This document shows, piece by piece, positions 37,466 to 52,604 of a stretch of 64,000 bases of DNA (position 1 is its first letter; each line of letters opens with the position of its first letter). The stretch lies in assembly GCF_019279795.1 (NCBI RefSeq), contig NC_056725.1:1071955413-1072019412 (forward strand), read 5' to 3'. Both the position numbers and the translations under genes were made by a program. The stretch comes from Protopterus annectens. Lineage: Eukaryota; Chordata; Ceratodontiformes; Protopteridae. The notes under the pieces are model-generated. The model was not told the origin of the DNA and ran no database searches. It saw only the letters and a list, made by a program, of their open reading frames with translations.

Positions 37466-38215
37466 ATTAATGATTTTGAGGCCATTCACACTCACTACAC
37501 CTCCCATTGCCCTGCTGTAGCACACCTGCTGATGTCAGTCACCTTGAAATATCCCTTTGGCCATATATCAGCCTGATTAGTTCTGTGGTACGTGTGATAC
37601 CTGTGTAATACTGTAGTGTAACAAACTAGTTAGGTAGTAGTTTTAATCCTCACCCTGCTAACTGTGATAATGTGTGCGATTCCCTGAGAGAGTGTGGTTG
37701 TGTCTTCCTTGACACCTGCTTTTGTGTACAGTCACATGTACTACACTTCCCTTATCCCTCCTTTATCACTGTTGCTGATGTTACTCACCTTCAAAGATAC
37801 CTTTGGACAGCTCTCCAATGTGTAAGCTCCATGACGCATGCAATAATTGCATAATGATGTAACAGCAATGCATAGTCAAGTAGGGGTTTGAAACTCACTA
37901 CTGGTAAGCGTGTGTTTCTGTGTGTGTGTTATCAGTGTCCTGTTGGGGTGATTGTGTAATGACAGGATCCAATCCAGTGTGTGTTTTGCCACATCATTAT
38001 ATTGAGGAGCTACATGTCCCATTGTCAATATTACAAGGTCAACATTTTCTAAACATTGTAGAGATTGTTGTCAACAATCCTCAGCCATAAATGTGTACAT
38101 CCATGTGCAATTACCATGTGGCAGTATGGATTAGCACACAATATAGGCAACCATCATAATGCCCAGATACCACTCTCCAACCATGGATCATATACAAACA
38201 TGCTTCGGTCTTACT
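36301..38215 (+). repeat. Higher-order duplication and further satellite units
   Basis: About 36290-36600 and 37880-38210 are diverged copies: ACTGGCAAG..., TTATCAGT-TCCTG, GACAGGAT, TTATATTGAGGA, CAATATAGGCAACC, then CACTCTCCA-CCATG. Between them, 37388-37660 is another ~225-bp unit with a 74-bp GT tract (37388-37461). The segment 36600-37380 has no recognised content. Confidence 0.65.
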
Positions 38216-41160
<2,945 letters not shown>

Positions 41161-41179
41161 CGATGATTAGAAAGGGAAC

Positions 41180-41183
<4 letters not shown>

Positions 41184-41235
<52 letters not shown>

Positions 41236-41333
41236 TAGATCTATATATGACTATATATATAAATCACAATATACATATGTATATAAATACATATATAAAT
41301 ATATATGTGAATGCACATATACATATATCTACA

Positions 41334-41408
<75 letters not shown>
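41184..41408. repeat. Two (TA)n tracts with TG/CA-rich spacer
   Basis: TA at 41184-41231 and 41345-41408, with imperfect ATACATAT and TGTGTGTG words between. Translated frames are only IYIY-type runs. Confidence 0.93.
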
Positions 41409-41410
<2 letters not shown>

Positions 41411-41627
41411 ATATCCTTGTTATGAATACACATGCGTGTTGTATTTACCTTCCCAGACGTATCCCACCATATTTATCTGATATGTGTTTATAAAGATATA
41501 ACAACATGTTGACTCAACAATATGTCCACTAACAAGTATTACACAACTGCAGAAGTTAAAGCAGTTGTTCACTACTATATAGTACATGTACTGACAGATA
41601 TATTGGAAAAAAACAACAAATGATTTT

Positions 41628-41705
41628 GTAGCTGTGATGGCTTAGTGTTTAAATCTTCTAACTATACTGTACAGGGTCCTGGGTTCAGGACCTGCAAGGG
41701 CTGTA
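41628..41705 (+). ncRNA. tRNA-like segment (tRNA-derived SINE or tRNA pseudogene)
   Basis: An A-box-like TGGCTTAGTG (41638-41647) and B-box-like GGTTCAGGACC (41682-41692) at tRNA spacing, with AACTATACTGTACAG where an anticodon arm would lie. The T-arm region folds as GGTCCTG/CAGGACC. Neither box is perfect and an acceptor stem is not convincing, so a functional tRNA is unlikely. Confidence 0.45.
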
Positions 41706-43727
41706 TATTTTGTTGCTAGGCAGAGCAATGACTGTGGTTAAGGCAGTGTTGAGCAGCCTTAAGTGGGTTTGTGTGGGTTTGCATAATGGTAAGCAGTGCT
41801 AACATACGGCTAAACGTATAGGCGCTTAAACCATTTCAGCTTCACTTACCAGTGTGCAAATCTGCTTAGCATTTATATTGCAGCAATGCTGAAACCTATT
41901 AAGCATGGATCAGCCCTGGTAACCAGTGATCACATTCCAATCTGATAAAACAGCAGGGTAATGACATCTTTAATAAGTGTATTTAATTCCATGTACATAA
42001 CATGCATCTATGTGCTGTCATTACAGTAGCAAGGGGTGTGAGTCTACTGTCTCTGACACCTGAGTATATATGGCTTGTACAACACTCTTTTCAATTTAAA
42101 TGGGTTTCATACATGAGTAGTATCCCAGGTTATATGCAGTCACACTGGCATGTAGTATATCATTATGTTACTACTATTAACAGTGCTTTTCCAAGTAAGA
42201 TTAGATTGCAGATTGTAGTACTGGAACCAGACACAACTGCATGCAAAGATGGACTCTGAGTCCTGACTATCATGTTCTTGGTGTGTGAGCTGTGTGTCAT
42301 TAAGTATTTGCTACTGAATATTGATCTAACATGTGGATATTAACTGTAGACTACTGTGTGTATAGGACATGTCATTGAGGGCTACTGTCATGTAGTAATT
42401 CCATACCTATCAGTGTCAGGCGTCTATCTGTCAAAACATTCATCCTAACACATAACCAGTTGGCTAGCTGATATCTGTCTGTCCTCTGTACAGATGTGCA
42501 GATGTCAGGTATCCATCTTGGCTGTTTACAGGCAATCTATACTTAACTGACACAGACATGTCTGTCCAGCTGCATTATGAATGCCACAGCTATGAATCCC
42601 CACCCTGTACCCACCACATACTATGGATACCTCAACTATGCTACCACAGTCAACAGAACATGCTTGGGTACAGGTCTCCAAGACAGACACTGATCATGTT
42701 ATGTAATACATGTTGCATACATGTCAATTGGAACACCTCACTGGCACTCTGTAAGAGGCAACCAGATGATTTGATGTTGCATTTAACTCTCACCCTAAGG
42801 ATCACTCACGTGGCATCAGTTGATAGATGGCCTGCTGACAAATGGCAGGTGGCATGATACCACTGTAGCAACATCCCCTACTCTTCTCATCTCTCCATCG
42901 ACAATATCCTGGTACACACCTAGGAACACCTCCACCTATGGACCACAGTACTGACAAATGTGTCAGCATGCATTACTGAGAATAACAGTGTCTTTGTGCT
43001 TGTAAATCTGTAGTTGATAATACCCTGAGGCCTTTCACACCCACTACACCCCCAATTGCCATAGTTAGATATGACTGCTGCTGTAATGGACATTACATGT
43101 TCCATGTTGCACTCTTCACCCTATAGGCTACACAGAGCTTGCAGTACCAGCACAACACTGTTGTATGAATAGGTACATAGGCATGAGTTACCCTCTGAGT
43201 CCTGACAAGTGTGTGTATGTGTGCAAGTGTGTATATTTGTAGGATACAGCATTCTGAGGCCACATTCTCCTAATACAATACACCTTGCCATACAGTATAA
43301 GGGATAGTGATGTTTTTGACCATAGGAGAGCCATGACAAAGCATCACCCTAGTATCCCTGTGGCATGTGCAATAGATCCATATCCCTGTAGTAGCACTCT
43401 TGAGATAGACAAGGGGTTGTATTGCAGTCCTGATCAATGTGTGATTGTGGGTATGTCAGAGTATTATCATGGGTTTCAGTGAATACAATATCCAGTGTGG
43501 GGTGTGGGTGCTGGGCATACTGTCTTTGCACCATGGTACCCCAAGTACATGTCCCAAGTTCCACTGTATAGTGACCACTGTCACCATCACTACCTTTCAT
43601 TACATTTCATTACCTTACAGGTAACTGGTTACATTATCCAGCCCAATGATGCATGTGCTGTGTGCAACTTATCTGTAACATAATGGACACACTGACAAGG
43701 TAGCACTGATAAACCCAGGTCTCTCAG
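41706..43727. other. No gene; diverged satellite units near the right end
   Basis: At 43020-43110 and 43250-43330 there are decayed ~225-bp satellite heads (CTGAGGCC-TTCACACCCACTACACC). The segment 41730-41900 is rich in TAAGCAGTGCTAAC and GGCGCTTAAACC words, faintly like those near 60.0 kb. Nothing coding. Confidence 0.45.
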
Positions 43728-43733
43728 ATGTGT
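43728..43733 (+). repeat. Candidate 6-bp target duplication, left copy (CR1-E)
   Basis: ATGTGT, repeated at 49251-49256. It is short and in GT-rich DNA, so only moderately convincing. Confidence 0.5.
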
Positions 43734-44059
43734 TCATAGGTTCATAGGTTCATAGGTAGATACTAGGCTATCTGCCCTAGGGCATTCATAAGCCTAGCCA
43801 GAGTATATTTGGCTTCCGCCTCCCTATTAGATTAGCCTACTGTGCCTCTGTAAAGTAGGTCACAGAAGGTACCCTTTTAAGATTAGTTTACTGTGCCTCT
43901 GTCTAGCAAGGACACAGGAGAGATCCCAGGGTTGAATTTGCGATTTCCCATCCACGCGTCCAAATTTTGCTTGAAGAGGGTCAGCGAGGGGCTATGTCTA
44001 ACATGAATTGGGATTCTATTCCAGAGTGCAGAGAGCCTCTGGGAAATGAATCTGTCCCT

Positions 44060-46666
44060 TCAGCATGTCCTATTTATTTTTGTGCTGAGGTTGGAGCGTG
44101 TAGCTCTAAGGGACTTGGATTTTTTGAGGTGGAGCATGTCCATTAATTCTGGGTTTGATATGGCTTTGTACGTCAGGCATAGATCGCCTCTGAGTAGGCG
44201 GTAAGCAACTGAGTAGAGCTGGAGTTTCTTTAGTCGAGCTGCATAGGACATCTGTTTGTAGCCCATGATCCTCTTGATGAGGTACTTTTGGGGTCTCTCC
44301 AGTTGCTGCAGGTGTCAGGTAAGGTACATCCAAAAAGGGTCATTGTTTTCAATTATGGGCCTGATGAGTGATGAGTAGATGGGCACAATGACCTCTCTTG
44401 ATCTAGATGCAAACCCTTTCATGATAAGGTGGGCTATATAGAAGGTCTTTCTAACCACATTGGCAATGTGATTATCAAAGGAGAGATTACTCTCTATGTT
44501 GGTCCCCAAATCTTTAATTACTTCTTCCGTACTTAATGGATTACCACCTATGTGGTAATTTGTGGGCACCTTGTTTTTCCCAAAGGGGATGACTATGCAC
44601 TTTTTAGCCTTTAGCTTGAGGCCGTGGCTCTGGCACCAAGCATCCGTCTCTGTGAGACCCTTTTGGAGGATGCTTGTGTCAGCTGGAGATTCGATTATGG
44701 GCCACAGTTTGCAGTCATCTGCGAACTTTTTCAGCCATAATCCCCCCGTGTTAGCCTGAACCTCAGAGAAGTATATACCGAACAAGACACGTCCCAGAAC
44801 TGAGCCCTGCGGGATGCCACTTGTAACTGGTTTGGATTCGGACATGGCACATGAGATTCTGTCCATGTGAGTTCTATCTCTGAGCCAGTTTGCAACCCAT
44901 CTTGTGATATAGGGGTTGATATTTAAGCTGGTAAGCTTATTTATGATGCCCGAGTGGGGTATTGTGTTGAAGGCTTTTGCGAGGTCCAGGTAGGCTGTGT
45001 GGATGACCTTGCCCTCATCTATGGCTTTGGTAACTGTTTCAAAGAAATCAACTAGGTTTAAGGGGCAAGATCTGCCCTTAACAAAGCCGAATTGGGTAGG
45101 GTCCAGTGTCTGGAGGCTCCCAATGTCTTTGTTTATGAGTTCCATGATAATACTCTCCATAGCTTTACAGACCAGACTAGTCAGGCTTATGGGGCGATAG
45201 TTTCCAGGGTCCATTGTGGCACCACCTTTGTGGAGTGGGACCACTGTAGCTGTACGCCATTCTTTGGGTACATATCCTGTAGTAAGGCTAAGTTTGAACA
45301 GTGACTTAATGTGAGGGTTCAGTTCTTCTTGGAGCTCGTGTAAGACACAGCCTGGGACACAGTCCGGTCCCATAGATGCTGAGTTTTTTGCTTTGGAGAG
45401 GGCAGCTTTCACCTGTGCATCTGTGATGTCAGGGAGGTTACATTCAGTTGGGATAGGCATTTGCTCCTTTGTGGGGGAAGGGGGGGAGAAGTTTACGCTG
45501 AATCTGTCTGCCAGGATGTTGGTTATGTCTGTAGGTTTGGTATATTTTGTACCATTATACAACAATTCAGAGCATATCTGGGAGTTTCCGCCCATGTTTC
45601 TAACATAACTAAAGAAGGCCTTATGGTTATCTTTAGTGTCTAGGGCATTTTTTCTTTCGAAACTGGCCTTTGATGATTTTATGAGAAATTTCTTGCTAAT
45701 ACTGATCTGAGATGCCTTCCCTTTTTGGGATTTTGCTCTGTCATGTAGTAGCTTCCTCCTTCTGTTGTATAGCTTATTTATGGCCGGGGTCCACCAGGCT
45801 GGTCTCCTGTTTTTGGAGCAGTGAGTCTTGGTTTTATTTGGGATAGCACGATCCATGCATTCCTGCAGGTGCTCATAGAATGCATTTGTAAAGGATTCTG
45901 CGGATTGGCCTGTATTATCCTCTGGCCCAGGGGCATTGAAGGATTCCACCTCAGTCTTGAGAAGTGCAAAGATGGCTTTTGAGAAATTATTTACAGTGAT
46001 TTCCTTGGCTGGGAGTGGGGACGGGATATGGATGTCCAGGAAAATTTGTTTATGGTCTGATCTTACCAATGAGGGTTTTACCTCTGGTGTGGAACATAGA
46101 GTCCCCATGTTGGTGATGACCAGGTCCAATATGTTGTTCCCTCTTGTGGGAGTGGTGACCAGTTGTTCCATTGCGTTAGAGTTTATAAATTCAAGGAACC
46201 GTTGGGCGAGGGTGTTTGGGCTTGAGTAGTTTTTCCAGTCAATGTTTGGGTAGTTGAAGTCACCCATTAACATAGTGTTTGGAAAGACCTTCATATTCTC
46301 CAGTGTTCTCAGGAATGCCAAGTAGGGTTCCTGTAATAGGGAGGGTGTTCTGTAGCAGGCTACAAACTGAAAGGCAGTTTTGCCCGCTGTTAGTTGCACA
46401 TGGATGCTTTCCGATGCTTCGTGCAGTGCCACTAACCTGGAGGTGTAGGTATCTTTGATGAATATAGATACTCCCCCTCCTTTTGTGCTTCGGTCCGAGT
46501 TTTGGGGCCAAAACGCATGGTATGAGTTATAACCTGGTAGTGCTGGGGTGCTCTCAGGAGCCTTGAACCAGGTTTCTGTTACTGCACAGACATCAATTTT
46601 CTCCATACTGAGGAGAGACTCGAGTGCATGCATTTTGAGGTTTAGACTTCTGGCATTGAGTAGCAT
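44060..46666 (-). pseudogene. CR1-E ORF2: AP endonuclease + reverse transcriptase, nearly intact
   Basis: One frame of 783 codons runs from ATG 46666 (MLLNARSLNLKM) to 44315; the C-terminal ~70 codons continue in another frame to 44060, so one frameshift near 44320 breaks it. The endonuclease spans residues 1-230: TETWF, GGGVSIFI (~63), ACYRTP, GDFNYPNIDW (~135), TRGNNILDLVITN, RSDHK. The RT spans about 390-780: GNYRPISLTSLVCKAME, FGFVKGRSC, YLDLAKAFNTIPHSGI, SGIPQGSVLG, FADDCKLW (~647, catalytic), KLKAKKC, LGTNIES. Nicking plus target-primed reverse transcription is the family's known mechanism. The start is supported by an ORF1 stop just upstream. Confidence 0.9.
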
Positions 46667-46726
46667 TACCTTTAGTTTTTTTATCTTTGGGTTGTCTATG
46701 GAGGTGGGTTTGTCCTTTGAGCCTTG

Positions 46727-47669
46727 CCTAAAAAAGGCACTATGGGGGTGGCGAGAGCCTTGGCCAATATACGAAAGCCTAAGGGTGACAGGTGCAAGCC
46801 GTCCTTAGTGAATCAACGTGGCTTTCTAGCATGTCATGCCAGGCTGACAGACACTGGATCCCCTTTGAATGACACCAATACTTTAGCCAATTGTTGAAAC
46901 TGATCATTTTGTCTTTATACTGTGGCATCATTCTTGGTGAGGGCAAGATGCTACTCAAGGTCAGGGACATACCAGCCTGGGCTACATGGTCAGAGAGCTC
47001 CTCTATGTCTCTTTTCATGTAGTCAGGGAAGTATGTCTCAGGTCATTCACACCAGCATGGACAATGATGGAGTTATACTTGTACTTGCTTTGGAGTGACC
47101 TGAGTGCTTGCATTATGTGGCGGATCTTGGCACCCGACAGGCAGCTTACAGTGACCTTCTCCTTGTTCAGTCTGGTGAGTGGGACGTCAGTGTGCCAGAC
47201 AATAGAGTCCCCTATAACAAGTGTATTTGGTGTGTTGTTTGGCCTTATGGGCTGTGACTGTGAGGCACACTAATTTTGTGAGATATGTGGTTTGTGGGTA
47301 TTGTTGAGGGGTGGCTGTAGCTTGGATATCTGCTTAGGAGGTCTTTGCTGTTTAGGCAGATTTTTATTTAGAGCCTCTGAGTATGTTTTTGTGTGTTTAT
47401 GTGTTGGGTATGCAGATGCAATAGGTCTGTGTGAGACTGGATTTGTGGTGTGGGTGGTTACCTTTTCCTCCTGACTGACTGTGCCAGTCCTTGGGTTGAG
47501 AGAGCTCTGCTTCCAGTTTGGCTGTGTAACTGCATCTCTCACATGTATTAGAGTTTGTTGGAAGGAGGAGAGGGTTGTCTGTGTACATAAGGCAATTGTA
47601 ACATTGCCTCAAAATTCCCAGATTCACCAGCTGGACTGGAGAGTAACCTTGAAACTGACCCTTGGACAT
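46727..47669 (-). pseudogene. CR1-E ORF1: zinc-finger + esterase, frameshifted
   Basis: The start MSKGQFQGYSPVQLVNLG at 47669 is followed by CYNC and CERC. A second frame carries SEALNKNLPKQQRPP (about 47390-47330). The esterase then appears as a GDSIV-like block near 47200 and MKRDIEELSDHV (47018) through SILPSPRMMPQYKD, and it ends FLGKAQRTNPP just before ORF2. At least three frame breaks. The same layout as CR1-B ORF1 (15.2-16.2 kb) confirms the family. Confidence 0.8.
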
Positions 47670-47992
47670 ACCAGATTAGTATAGGGAACTGTTTTTTTTA
47701 CTGATCAGATTAGGGAAGGGAAGTGATTTTTCACTTGATCAGGAAGGACCAATCGGGAGTCTAATACTTATGAGAAGTCAAGGAGGGTGTAGTGCTTTAG
47801 TTAGTGTTTCCTTATAAGAGCTGAGCAAGTGCAGGGTTTAGAAAGAGAATAGAGTGATTACTTTGAGAGTTTCAACAGTTCTAAGGGAAAAAGTGAAGAG
47901 CAGACTTTGTGGAGCCTGGAATAGTTTAAACCTGTTTAGGTGGTGCTGCCCGACGCTGCTCAGTCATAAAACTGCAAAAAAGAGTTGTAGGG

Positions 47993-49250
47993 TTTTAAGA
48001 GAGAGAGATCAAGGAGTTTAGAATTGACCCAAAATGGCCAATAAAACTACTGCTTCTAGGTAGTAACCACTCCTCCAGGGACAGGCAGGCTGTTCAGTGT
48101 TAACCACTCCCACTGGTGAACACAGAGACTTCCCTTTAGCCCAAGCAAGCACTGGCCTTCTAGAAACTTCCAAACAGTTCAGAACAGCAAATCTGTAACT
48201 GAACTTTCTTAACTTTCAGAAAGTGGGAAAAAAGCAAGATTTTTTTTCTTTTTGTTGTAGTTTAAAGGTAGCAGAGATAGACAAGCAGCAAAATAATCAC
48301 AACAGTGCAATAAATGACCCCACATTTGAGTGCTAGGCCAAAATCAGGTAAAATGCAGTTTTTAGAGAAAAAAAAAAATTTAATTAAGTGCAACACAGGA
48401 AATGCAGTAAACAGGCTCTAGATGTGTTCCAAGTACTGTTACTGTTACAGATATAAACTTTAGCAAGCCAGAAAATGCCAAAAAGTAGGCGGAAAAGCAG
48501 TAAAACTTAAAAAATCAGAAGAAAATACTTAAAATCACAAAAGTGGCTCCTTTTCTTCTCTCAGCGTTTTCTCCTCTTGGTAGGTGCTTCAGCAACAACT
48601 AGCAAACCTGAAAAGACGCCAAAACCACGAGGCAGCCTGTTTTAAGAGAGAGAGATCAATGAGTTTAGAATTGACCCAAAATGGCCAATAAAACTACAGC
48701 TTCTAGGTAGTAACCACTCCTCCAGGGACAGGCAGGCTGTTCAGTGTTAACCACTCCCACTGGTGAACACAGAGACTTCCCTTTAGCCCAAGCAAGCACT
48801 GGCCTTCTAGAAACTTCCAAACAGTTCAGAACAGCAAATCTGTAACTGAACTTTCTTAACTTTCAGAAAGTGGGAAAAAAGCAAGATTTTTTTTTTTCTT
48901 TTGTTGTAGTTTAAAGGTAGCAGAGATACACAAGCAGCAAAATAATCACAACAGTGCAATAAATGACCTCACACTTGAGTGCTAGGCCAAAATCAGGTAA
49001 AATGCAGTTTTTAGAGAAAAAAACAATTTAAAATTAAGTGCAACACAGGAAATGCAGTAAACAGGCTCTAGATGTGTTCCAAGTACTGTTACTGTTACAG
49101 ATATAAACTTTAGCAAGCCGGAAAATGCCAAAAAGTAGGCAGCAAAGCAGTTAAACTTAACAAAAACTCAGAAGAAAATACTTAAAATCACAAAAGTGGC
49201 TCCTTTTCTTCTCTCAGCGTTTTCTCCTCTTGGTAGGTGCTTCAGCAACA
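47993..49250 (-). promoter_or_regulatory. CR1-E 5' region: two tandem ~647-bp units (candidate promoter monomers)
   Basis: 47993-48598 and 48640-49250 are near-identical, offset 647 bp. Each begins, on the minus strand, TTGCTGAAGCACCTACCAAG and includes GGAGCCACTTTTGTG, TGTGTTGCACTTAA and TTCTAGAAGGCCAGTGCTTG. The spacer 48599-48639 is specific to the first copy. Tandem 5' units at the start of a full-length LINE resemble the promoter monomers of mouse L1; that functional reading is inference. Confidence 0.7.
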
Positions 49251-50101
49251 ATGTGTATGACTATTATGTGTTTGTTAATGTGTATATGACAGTATGTCAC
49301 ACTATGTATTGTTCATAAACACCCAGTACATCCCCCATTACCATACTGTACAAGGCCTGGTGATGTTCTTCACTTAACAGGTAATCTGGGATACACCTCA
49401 TCCTAAAAGCTGTGTAGTCTGCGCAATTAAGGCCACCCACATTAGTAACAATAAATACCTAGGTGGGGGTTCTACTCTCAGTGATACCAAGTAAGTGTGT
49501 GTGTGCATGTGAATGGATCTACTTCAGTCTGCAGAAAATACATGTTCCAGGAGGTCATCTGTCCAAGAACTGACTGGAAAATGCTAACATTTCACAGGTA
49601 TCATCTTGTGGAAATTAATTACATCAAAACTAGTAGTAGATGTGTAAATGCCCTCTTCCCCACTGTATAACTCTACAGCGATACTGGAATTGGTATGTAT
49701 AGCTGGGTGTGGATCTTGTGGACACAGCCACCTTCATTGCAGTTATTGTGTGTATCCCTCCACATAGTCGTCTGTAATACTGTACAGTTTATGTTAACAG
49801 GTTAAGCAGTTGTCAATCACACTATTTGCAATTCTACACCACCCCACACCCTCCAAAGGGTAGGGCTGTGCCACCCACACCAGCACACCTATGTGTACCA
49901 AGTTGAGGATTGCACTACATTGGGGAAGGGGATATATACCCTGCCAACACCATTGTCAATGACATTAAACTAGCAGACTGATTATTTCCCAATGTGATGT
50001 TGTGCCTATTCTCTCTTGCTGATAGGCTAAACTGTGTTCCCTGCAAAAGTACATGCATCTATGTGTACAGTATTCTTTGTGTATTGCATCAACACCAAAG
50101 C

Positions 50102-50158
<57 letters not shown>

Positions 50159-51182
50159 CCCCCCAGTACACTTACCATTGTCCACTGTAGAAGGGCTGCT
50201 GACATCAGTCACCATGCACTCACCTGCATACACTCCTCAGACCTTTCAGGTATGTGGCACATACAGTAACTGTTATACAGACCTGTGACATGTGTTCAGC
50301 TGTACCCAGGATATGGCACAGTCAAGGTGTCACCACAGTGCCATACCCCTTGTAGGAAACAACAGAAGACGAACATCCTGCTGACACATAGACACCTACA
50401 ACAAAAATGGAATAAATTATGGAGACCACAATCACTCAGTGTTAATAACAGCTGTAATGCATCATGGCTGGACAGCTACACATCCTGACATGTAAGCAGT
50501 AAACTTTAGTGCTGAAAACATGTTACACAGCATTACATTGGTACACCTTAGTACAGTCACCCTGTGCATCAGAACCAAATTAGCCTGTCCTTGCATCGAT
50601 GTTATGGATGACAGCAATGTGGCACATGTATCATCATATGCACAGGGTTTGTTGTGGGTTTGCCAGAGACCGAGGTTGAGCCATTTGTTTGACATCATGT
50701 GTGTGTGTTAGGGGGTTTCATTATTAATTGGGCTGTGCAGATGTGGTGAATGTAGGTATGGGGTTGCCTTAGCTGTGTTGGTGATGTGTGTTTGTGTGTG
50801 TGTATGCATGCACACAGTTCTGCCATGTAGCTGCCCTATACAGGGTTTTGTTGGACAGCTGCAGACCATTAATGGCCGGGTGTGCAGTTCACTGTCTCTG
50901 GCCATGGACACGAGAACTTTGCCTGCCAGGGGTTCCACGGGCACTACCAGGTCCAAGCTAAGATATGGTACTCTCCCCTGATGATGACATATGTCCGCTG
51001 GATCCAGGTCCCTCTTGGGACCAGCCAGGGCCACGTCCATGTGGCCTGCTATGTTGTGGTGTGGACAGTGCCCCCCCTGCAGCACTGGTGCTGGCACTGC
51101 CACTACAGGAGTGGCTTTGACTTGTTACATGTCTACGCCGACCTCCACCTGTTGGTGCTGCTGACCTAAGTCCACGTGGCCA
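49251..51182. other. No clear gene; diverged repeats
   Basis: ATGTGT is at the CR1-E junction. The segment 49320-49450 and 50150-50290 resemble single ~225-bp satellite units. The segment 49850-49935 shares GGGCTGTGCCACCCAC and GAGGATTGCACTACATTGGG with the elements at 0.44 and 10.15 kb. (GT)n lies at 50104-50155. On the minus strand around 51103-50860 there is a possible decayed low-complexity protein tail, not assignable. Confidence 0.45.
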
Positions 51183-51799
51183 TCACACTTCTCCCACCAT
51201 ATGCTCAAGCATAGACATTGCGTGGTTGAGGATTCCCACCATTTCACCCAACCGTCTATCCAGGATCTCTACAAAATAATGGTGGTCACCTGCAAGATCA
51301 TGGATGTTGTCAATAACAGCAGAATAAGTAGCTCTCTGGAGCCTCAAATCCTGTCTGGTATAATGTTCCATATGTGTTTTCACCACCATGATGGCCTGAA
51401 ACATGCATCTGTTAACAGCAGCTGTGACACTTCTGCCAGGAGCATGATAACCAGCAGCCATCCTACGAGTACCCCTGTACATCTGCCTGTATGGTACCTC
51501 GCCAGGCATCCGGCTATGGCTGCTGTGTCCAGACACACTTCCTATTGTCACCACACTGTCTTATCCCATACCACCACATGGCAATTGTCCCTCATGTATG
51601 GCCACAGGTGATGGGGTATGTATAGGCAATGTGACTGTGTGCAGGGATGGGGTGGATAACAGTGGGATGTCAAATGATGGCACTGCTTCAGCCCCTGACA
51701 ACCCTGAGTGTGTCTCACCACACCTATCATCATTGTCAGAGTCTGTATGGACACTAACATCAGTTTGCCTGCAGGAGGGACCCTGACCCACCTCGCCAC
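51183..51799 (-). pseudogene. Myb/SANT gene 1, downstream exon (acidic linker + C-terminal helix)
   Basis: A pyrimidine-rich acceptor ending CCCCTCACAG (51810-51800) precedes an exon opening GGEVGQGPSCRQTD, an acidic S/D/T-rich linker (DSDNDDRCGETHSG). After a frameshift near 51560 the frame continues as VTIGSVSGHSSHSR to a C-terminal helical stretch (FVEILDRRLGEMVGILNHAM) and a stop at 51183. This looks like the C-terminal oligomerisation region of Harbinger Myb-like partners. Gene 1 would join it to 55013-54598 across a ~2.8-kb intron. The joining is inferred from splice signals and strand. Confidence 0.6.
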
Positions 51800-51853
51800 C
51801 TGTGAGGGGAAAACAAGAAATGCACTTTAAGACCGGTACGTCATTGCTTAACT

Positions 51854-51953
<100 letters not shown>

Positions 51954-52604
51954 TTACAGGTGAGGTTGCACAAAGATATTACACACAGACCTCTCCTTAC
52001 CCATCTGTCAACATGCATGACATAGGGCACTCAACAGCATGCACTGTCAATCCCTGTTGCCAACATTATACATCTCTAAGATGCAAGAGTTGTGTTACTA
52101 AGTGATGCCCCTTCCCCTGGAACACACTGCAGCCATGTACACAGTATTGCTGTGCAACTGTTCAGCACCCTGGCATGTACTGTCCACCATACTTGATAGG
52201 TGTACACGTCATTGCGGAATCTGTATATATGTGCCAGTTATGTTTTCTCTGCTGCTCACAGCCACTATGTGTTTGTCCAACACATACCTGGGATGATATG
52301 TGGACAGGTGTCAATAGTGAATGCCTGATGTCTGATTTGCAGATCTCATCATCAGCGGTGCATGCATGAGCAATAAAATACAATTACACTGACAACCTTC
52401 AAAGCTTACTGTGGCTATGAGGAGTGTACACACCCTTATTGACATGGCACCCTTTTTGATATGCCATGGGGCCACAATACTGCATATGTTAACATTACAC
52501 AAACCTGATATGTGACATATGACCTGTGTAATCAAATGCAGTATCAAACAAATGTGTTAGTTGTGCAGATGCTGATTGAGATGCATAAAATATGTGGGTG
52601 CATA

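Larger units (their letters stand above)
43734..49250 (-). mobile_element. Full-length CR1 LINE (CR1-E), ~5.5 kb
   Basis: Three 3' octamer repeats (TTCATAGG) begin at 43734. They are followed by the 3' UTR, ORF2 (44060-46666), ORF1 (46727-47669) and a 5' region of about 1.58 kb made largely of two tandem ~647-bp units. ATGTGT flanks both ends. It lies wholly inside the 32-kb insertion and so is younger than it. It is the least decayed CR1 in the window. Confidence 0.85.

Noticed and set aside
35073-37576. Reading frames made of VCVC or THTH runs
   Set aside because: Translations of GT/CA tracts; likewise near 50.1, 51.9 and 62.95 kb.
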